A DNA stretch of 64,000 nucleotides from Centrapalus pauciflorus (lineage: Eukaryota; Streptophyta; Magnoliopsida; Asterales; Asteraceae), in NCBI GenBank assembly GCA_020465985.1, contig JAANYP010004812.1, forward strand, positions 62,001 through 126,000. Reading direction: 5' to 3'. Every line of letters starts with the position of its first letter. Position 1 is the first letter of the stretch. Below the pieces are notes generated by a model, which was not told the DNA's origin, ran no database searches, and was given only the letters and a program-made list of their open reading frames with translations. Of the stretch, positions 59,387 to 64,000 are shown in pieces. A program made the position numbers and the translations under genes.

Positions 59387-59391
<5 letters not shown>
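58110..59391. mobile_element. Inverted-repeat element in TA microsatellite (1)
   Basis: Ends are GGGATCATTGCAGAACCTAA and the inverse, with about 40 bp of imperfect inverted match including GTTCTGCACTAAATT. It sits between (TA)n tracts, consistent with insertion into TA. Inside are four copies of a tandem unit of about 215 bp. No ORF of note. Confidence 0.72.
58430..59220. repeat. Four tandem units of about 215 bp
   Basis: Units contain CCAGACCACGATGCAATATA, TTCGATATCGAATGAACACT, ATATCGTATATTTAACGTC and AGTCAAAGTTGGTGGATTT. They start near 58,480, 58,690, 58,910 and 59,130; the last is shortened. TTCGATATCGAA is a perfect 12-bp palindrome. Confidence 0.85.

Positions 59392-59441
<50 letters not shown>
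59392..59441. repeat. (TA)n microsatellite
   Basis: Pure TA repeat between the two nested inverted-repeat elements. Confidence 0.95.
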
Positions 59442-59445
<4 letters not shown>

Positions 59446-61467
59446 AGAGGTTCTTTTAAAAACCTTAAAGATTGTGAGAACCTAGGAACCTTTTAGAGCC
59501 CTTGGATCAAAATGGTATTTTTGGAATAAAAAATATTATCTTTCTCTCTCCACCTTTTTTATTATATGCATCTCTTTTTCACTTTCTCTCTCTTACTTTT
59601 TTTTTTCATTTTCATTATAATTTTCTTTCATTAGAACTGATTTTAATATTAAAAAAAACGTTTTTTATAAAAAAAAAAAAAATTTCTATATAAAAAATTA
59701 TTTAATAGCTAAAAAATTAATGTATTCTATATAGAAATATTATATGTCTATATAGAATGTTATATAATTCTATATCTTTTTGTGTAGATTAACATTACTA
59801 TTCATAATCTATGTAGAATGTTATGTTTCTTATATATTTCATATATTTTTATGTTTATTATACAAATCTATATCTTTTTTGTAGATTACCATTACTATTC
59901 ATTGTGTTTTTGGTATATTATATATCAGTTGCATACCAAGTGTTCGATAAAATGTCTAAATGAAATCTTATTTTTTTTGTTTCAATGTGTTTTTGGTATA
60001 TTTTATCATTTAATCTACGTAGAATATATGATACTTGACATTCTACATGACATTCTACATAGATTGCATGACATTCTACGTAGATTGCATGTCCTTCTAC
60101 GTATATTGAATGTCATTCTACATAGATTGCATGACATTCTACGTAGATTGTACATAGAATATGTTCTTCGATACTCTACGTAGATTGCATGTCATTCTAC
60201 GTAGATTACATGTCATTCTACTTAGATTGAATGTCATTCTACGTAGATTGCATGTTATTCTACGTAGATTAACAGTTTTATTCTATGTATTTTTGGTATA
60301 TTTTATATCAGTTGCATACCAAGTGTTTGATAAAATGTCTAAATGAAATCTTCTTTTTTTTTTGTTTCAATGTATTTTTGATATATTTTATCATGTAATC
60401 TATGTAGAATTTTGACATTTTACACGGCATTCTACATAGATTGGAAGTCATTCTACGTAGATTGCATGTCATTCTACGTCGATTGAATGTCATTCTACGT
60501 AGATTGAATGTCATTCTATGTAGATTGAGTGACATTCTATGTAGAGTATCGACAAACATATTCTATGTACAATCTACGTACATCGGACAGATTCATTTTC
60601 CATATTTTATAATTAAAATTATTTGTAAGATATTATATCTATAATGAATGTAATAGTTATTAGATGTTTTACATGATAATCTATGTTGATTACATGACAA
60701 TCTACGTAGATTACATCATAATCTACATAGAATATAATACAAGACTACTTGTAAAAAATCACACATAATCTATGTAGAATGTTATGTTTCTTATATATTT
60801 CACATATTTTATGGTTTTTATACATTTTTATATCTTTTTATGTAGATTAACATTACTATTCAATGTCTTTTTGGTATATTTTATATCAGTTGCATACCAA
60901 GTGTTTGATAAAATGTCTAAATGAAATCTTTTTTTTTTGTTTCAATGTGTTTTTGATATATTTTATCAGGTAATCTACGTAGAATATTTGATATTTGACA
61001 TTCTACACGACATTCTACGTAGATTGAATGTCATTCTACGTAGAATGCATGACATTCTCGTAGATTGTACATAGAATATGTTCGTTAACATATTCTATAT
61101 AGAAAAAAAATATTCTATATAGACATATAATATTTCTATATAAAATACGTTTTTTTAGCAATTAAATAATTTTCTATATAGAAAAAATAATTTTTTTTAT
61201 ATAAAACGTTTTTTTTACTTTAAAAATCAATTATAATGAAAGAAAAATAAAATGAAAATAAAAAAAAAGTAAGAGAGAGAAAGAGAAAAAGCAGATTTTT
61301 TTCTTCCAAAAATACCATTTTCACACATTTTCAACATTCTCAACTATCAAAGTTCAAAATAATTACAAAATTGTCATTCAATATATCAACCATTGATTAT
61401 CATTTATCCAATGGCCATAAAAGGTTCTTAGGTTCCCACATTTTATATGGTTCTTAGAAGAACCCTC

Positions 61468-61474
<7 letters not shown>
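59442..61474. mobile_element. Inverted-repeat element in TA microsatellite (2)
   Basis: Ends are TAGGGAGAGGTTCTTTTAAA and, inverted, TAGGGGAGGGTTCTTCTAAG, continuing with AGAACCTAGGAACCTTTTA against an imperfect inverse. About 2.0 kb, bounded by (TA)n on both sides. The interior carries two large inverted or direct copies of a TGCATACCAAGTGTT segment (59,930, 60,310 and 60,890) and arrays of a palindromic TCTACGTAGA repeat. No transposase. Confidence 0.72.
60030..61080. repeat. Arrays of 21-22 bp units built on palindrome TCTACGTAGA
   Basis: Units like TGCATGTCATTCTACGTAGA occur in three clusters, at about 60,040-60,275, 60,415-60,560 and 60,985-61,075, with further isolated copies. Because each unit has a perfect 10-bp palindrome, both strands read alike, which explains the mirrored R-R-L/H-R-M ORFs on opposite strands. 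Confidence 0.92.
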
Positions 61475-61535
<61 letters not shown>

Positions 61536-61568
61536 CTTCAAGAAATAATGACATTGGAAGTTACTTGA

Positions 61569-61660
<92 letters not shown>
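61475..61660. repeat. (TA)n microsatellites with a short spacer
   Basis: Two TA tracts (61,472-61,530 and 61,570-61,660) flank ACTTCAAGAAATAATGACAT and TACTTGAAG, the latter part of the composite element's arm. Confidence 0.9.
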
Positions 61661-61662
<2 letters not shown>

Positions 61663-62344
61663 TATGTGTCGATAATTGATTAGGTTGGAAGATACTTGAA
61701 GAACTACTGACTTTGAAGAGGATAAATATCGACGATATTATATTTATATAAACACAACTAACAAAATTACAGGTATAAATGTCAACAATAATATTATAAA
61801 AATTAAAATTAATTAAGAAGAAGAACTTTATATAAATTAGTAAAGAAAATATATAATTTAATTAAAATAAAAGTTAAATTTTTAAATAAAATACGAACAA
61901 TAGTAAATGTAAATAAAATATTAAAGCATAAGTATATTTATAAATAAAATAAGTGTGTTTATAATTAATTAAGTATGTCTATAAATAATATAATTATAAA
62001 AATAAAATAAAAATAAAATAAATGTTGGACTATAAATGGGTAAATAACAAAACCATAGGGACTAAAAGCGTCACAATGAAAGGGGTAAAAATGTCATTCT
62101 TACAAATTTAACGGTTGTGTCATTAAGTTTAACGGAGGAGGGTCTAAAAGTGGACAAAATTAGCAAAATAGGGATGAAATTTGATATTATTAAGGTTAAG
62201 AGACTGAATCCGGGTAAACCATCAGACCACAAGGACCAAAAATGTCCTTCAGTTCTCTCTTGCTCTTTCATATTCATCTTTTCTTATTTTATTTCTAGAT
62301 TTATTCAAAAGTTTTAGATTTGTTCGAAGTTTTATAATAATATC

Positions 62345-63068
62345 TGTGATAACCTTAAATTCAGAATAACAATAATTAGCATTTATCTAGTTTAAAGACA
62401 CCCCTTGTCAGGATCTGAACTTAACTACCTAAGACTAACTGATTTGAATTAATCAGATTGTAAACCAATAATCTTGTATTAAATCAAAGTCTATTTAAGA
62501 AGTTTGCGGAATAACACTTAATTATTTTGATAAAAGCTTTCATAATTCATAACAAATAAACATAAGAAATAAACAAAATTGCTTGTATTGCTGAATCAGA
62601 ATGATTACAATCACCTCTAATCTGTTTGATTAGACGAAGAACACAAATTGTTCTTAGGGTTTTACAACCTTAGAGGCTTATGAAAACTTAAACAAAAAGC
62701 AATTACAAACTTGAATATGCAAAAACTTCTAATACAATAGAAAAACCTATTCTATGTATTTATAATGCTTTCTGATTTGTTTCCTTGAAGGACTCTGACT
62801 TCTCTGATAGTAGATATGCTGGAATCTTCGTGTAGATATCTTTTCCTGAATATCAACACTTTCTGTTTATGAAACCGTTGAGCAGCTTGAATCTCTTAGC
62901 AGCTTGAGCAGGGCAGCTTGAGTAAAATTACTCTAGCAGCATGAACTTTTACACTAGCAGCTCGAGTTTCTTCAACTAACAGCATGAACTTTGTACTTAC
63001 ATAGAAATTCTACTAACAGTCTGAGAAGTCTAACTAACAGTTTGAACTACTTAGAATATTTCCCAACA
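62345..63068 (-). mobile_element. 3' LTR of Copia-like element S3
   Basis: In element orientation it begins TGTTGGGAAATATTC after a polypurine tract and ends near TTATCACA, about 724 bp. It carries repeats of CTAGCAGC and TTTGAACT-type words (62,880-63,030). The far border is tentative since no TSD is available. Confidence 0.65.
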
Positions 63069-63081
63069 ATCTCCCCCAAAC
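63069..63081 (-). promoter_or_regulatory. Polypurine tract of S3
   Basis: The minus strand reads GTTTGGGGGAGAT directly before TGTTGGG. Confidence 0.88.
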
Positions 63082-63209
63082 TTAAATTCTTTACACAAGA
63101 CTTTAAGTTCTATACAAATAAGGAAATAAAATAAGTAAACTGTTATTTACAAACCAAGGCTTTCAAAAACTTACAACTGTGCAAGTTTCTGATTGACAGC
63201 CTTCAAAAA

Positions 63210-63922
63210 TTATCTCTTCAAATCTTCTCTATCACAATATATTCTTACTAACCTCATTTGAAGTAGCATAGCCTTTGGAAGATCAAAGAATTCAAAATTG
63301 AAGAATATGCAGGATCCATTTGCAAACCTGATTCTGTAAGTCTTTGATTTGACAAACAGATCAACTTGAACAACTTTCATCTCCTTGGCATCTTCTATAT
63401 CCTTCCTTATTGACTCCGGATCAAAAATGCTCTGTAAATCTTTAATAACTTGTTTTACTTGTGGGAGGGAAGATCTGACTTGAGTGGCAGTCCCAACATG
63501 ATACATCCTTGTGAGCTCATCTCTTGTCATCCCTTGAGCCATATGCATTATGCTTTTATACTCTTCCTCAGGACCAGTTTCTCTTCTTACTACAAAATGA
63601 TATTTTAAGTCAATGTTATCCATTGGCTTAGCATACCAGTAAGTAATAAGAGGTTTAAAAAATCATGCTGGTCAAGGGACTTCTCTATCTCCATCACTTG
63701 TTGCAGCTGATGCTCAAACAGCACCCTTTTGACCTGATCAAGCTTTGCTTGTGAGATTGACTCTGGTTGAGGAATAGGAGCAACAACTTGAACAGAAGGA
63801 GCAGGATCACTGGCAGCAGCTTGAACTGAATCTTTTGATCTTTGGACTTCTTGGGAGACTTTGGCTACCTTACGTTTTTCCATTTCCTTGTCATGAATAT
63901 CTTGCAGCCTTTCTGTGCTCAT
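63210..63922 (-). pseudogene. 3' ORF of S3
   Basis: Two overlapping readings (63,605-63,922 and 63,210-63,623) form one interrupted protein in the same place relative to polypurine tract and LTR as the 3' ORFs of S1 and E3. The first part is charged with a helical run (MSTERLQDIHDKEMEKRKVA, then an Ala/Pro/Gln linker). The second has YHFVVRRETGPEEEYKSIMH, VIKDLQSIFDPESIRKDIED and FVKSKTYRIRFANGS. No known domain is recognised. It continues past the window's right end and the frame changes near 63,615. Confidence 0.6.
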
Positions 63923-64000
63923 GGACTAAGCCATCTTCTTTGGGATACCAGCTGCAAAGACAAAATTAATCAGAAATCTTCTATGCTCAGCCTTTGAGTG

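Larger units (their letters stand above)
57164..62249. mobile_element. Long inverted-repeat composite element
   Basis: The ends AAGGACATTTTTGGTCCTTG (left, 57,165) and its inverse (right, to 62,249) open inverted arms of roughly 550-600 bp. These include GATGGTTTACCCGGATTCAG-like sequence, a region with TTAAACTTAAC, and AT-rich sequence with TATAATATCGTCGATATT. The interior is filled by two other inverted-repeat elements in (TA)n tracts. No transposase. No TSD could be fixed, apart from a possible AGT on both sides. Mutator-like or foldback type is plausible. Confidence 0.7.

Noticed and set aside
60161..60644. Plus- and minus-strand ORFs with R-R-L-H-V-I-L and H-R-M repeats
   Set aside because: They come from the palindromic TCTACGTAGA array, which reads similarly on both strands. 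There is no start context or conserved protein.

Overview
The window is plant nuclear repeat DNA. It shows Copia LTR retrotransposons primed by initiator-Met tRNA, Helitrons, CACTA, hAT and Mutator-like elements, a pararetrovirus fragment and long AT-rich stretches. The gag and 3'-ORF styles (a GLGY/PPPF-type gag segment, repeated W-V-P-K gag tails, long 3' ORFs before a GGGGGAGA tract) resemble Copia elements I associate with Asteraceae. That family assignment is inference. I see no intact single-copy host gene. The only recognisable host-gene sequence is a broken aspartyl-tRNA synthetase fragment carried inside a CACTA transposon.

Layout. 1-430: minus-strand fragment of a Copia pol-to-3'ORF spacer. 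436-12448: 3' part of Copia element S1 (+), namely a degenerate 3' ORF, polypurine tract and 3' LTR. The LTR is split by a 7,052-bp CACTA element (4970-12021, TSD ACT) that holds subterminal repeats, Helitron-like pieces and the synthetase fragment. 12449-16818: element R2 (-), with gag, leader and 5' LTR. 16819-20746: element S2 (-), same LTR family as S1, with gag, PBS and 5' LTR; an hAT MITE sits in its gag. 20747-25060: MITEs, a 1.4-kb Mutator-like element with 9-bp TSD, and an LTR-like block. 25062-35751: element E3 (+), 5'-truncated, with gag tail, protease, integrase, RT, RNase H, 3' ORF and 3' LTR, all with stops or frameshifts. 35752-37955: long tandem repeats. 37957-38890: endogenous pararetrovirus fragment (-). 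38890-41837: DNA-transposon remnants and the left arm of a foldback repeat. 41838-56844: LTR retrotransposon R1 (+), flanked by TSD CATAT, with gag but no pol, carrying about 9.5 kb of 2.35-kb tandem units. 57164-62249: a long inverted-repeat composite with two nested elements in (TA)n tracts. 62345-64000: 3' LTR, polypurine tract and 3' ORF of element S3 (-).

The nesting order can be read directly: S2 received R2 in its gag, R2 received S1 near the end of its gag, S1's LTR received the CACTA element, and the CACTA carries Helitrons and gene exons. The two observations most worth following are the synthetase capture and the R1 array, in which DNA that lies outside the 5' LTR also occurs, repeated, between the LTRs.
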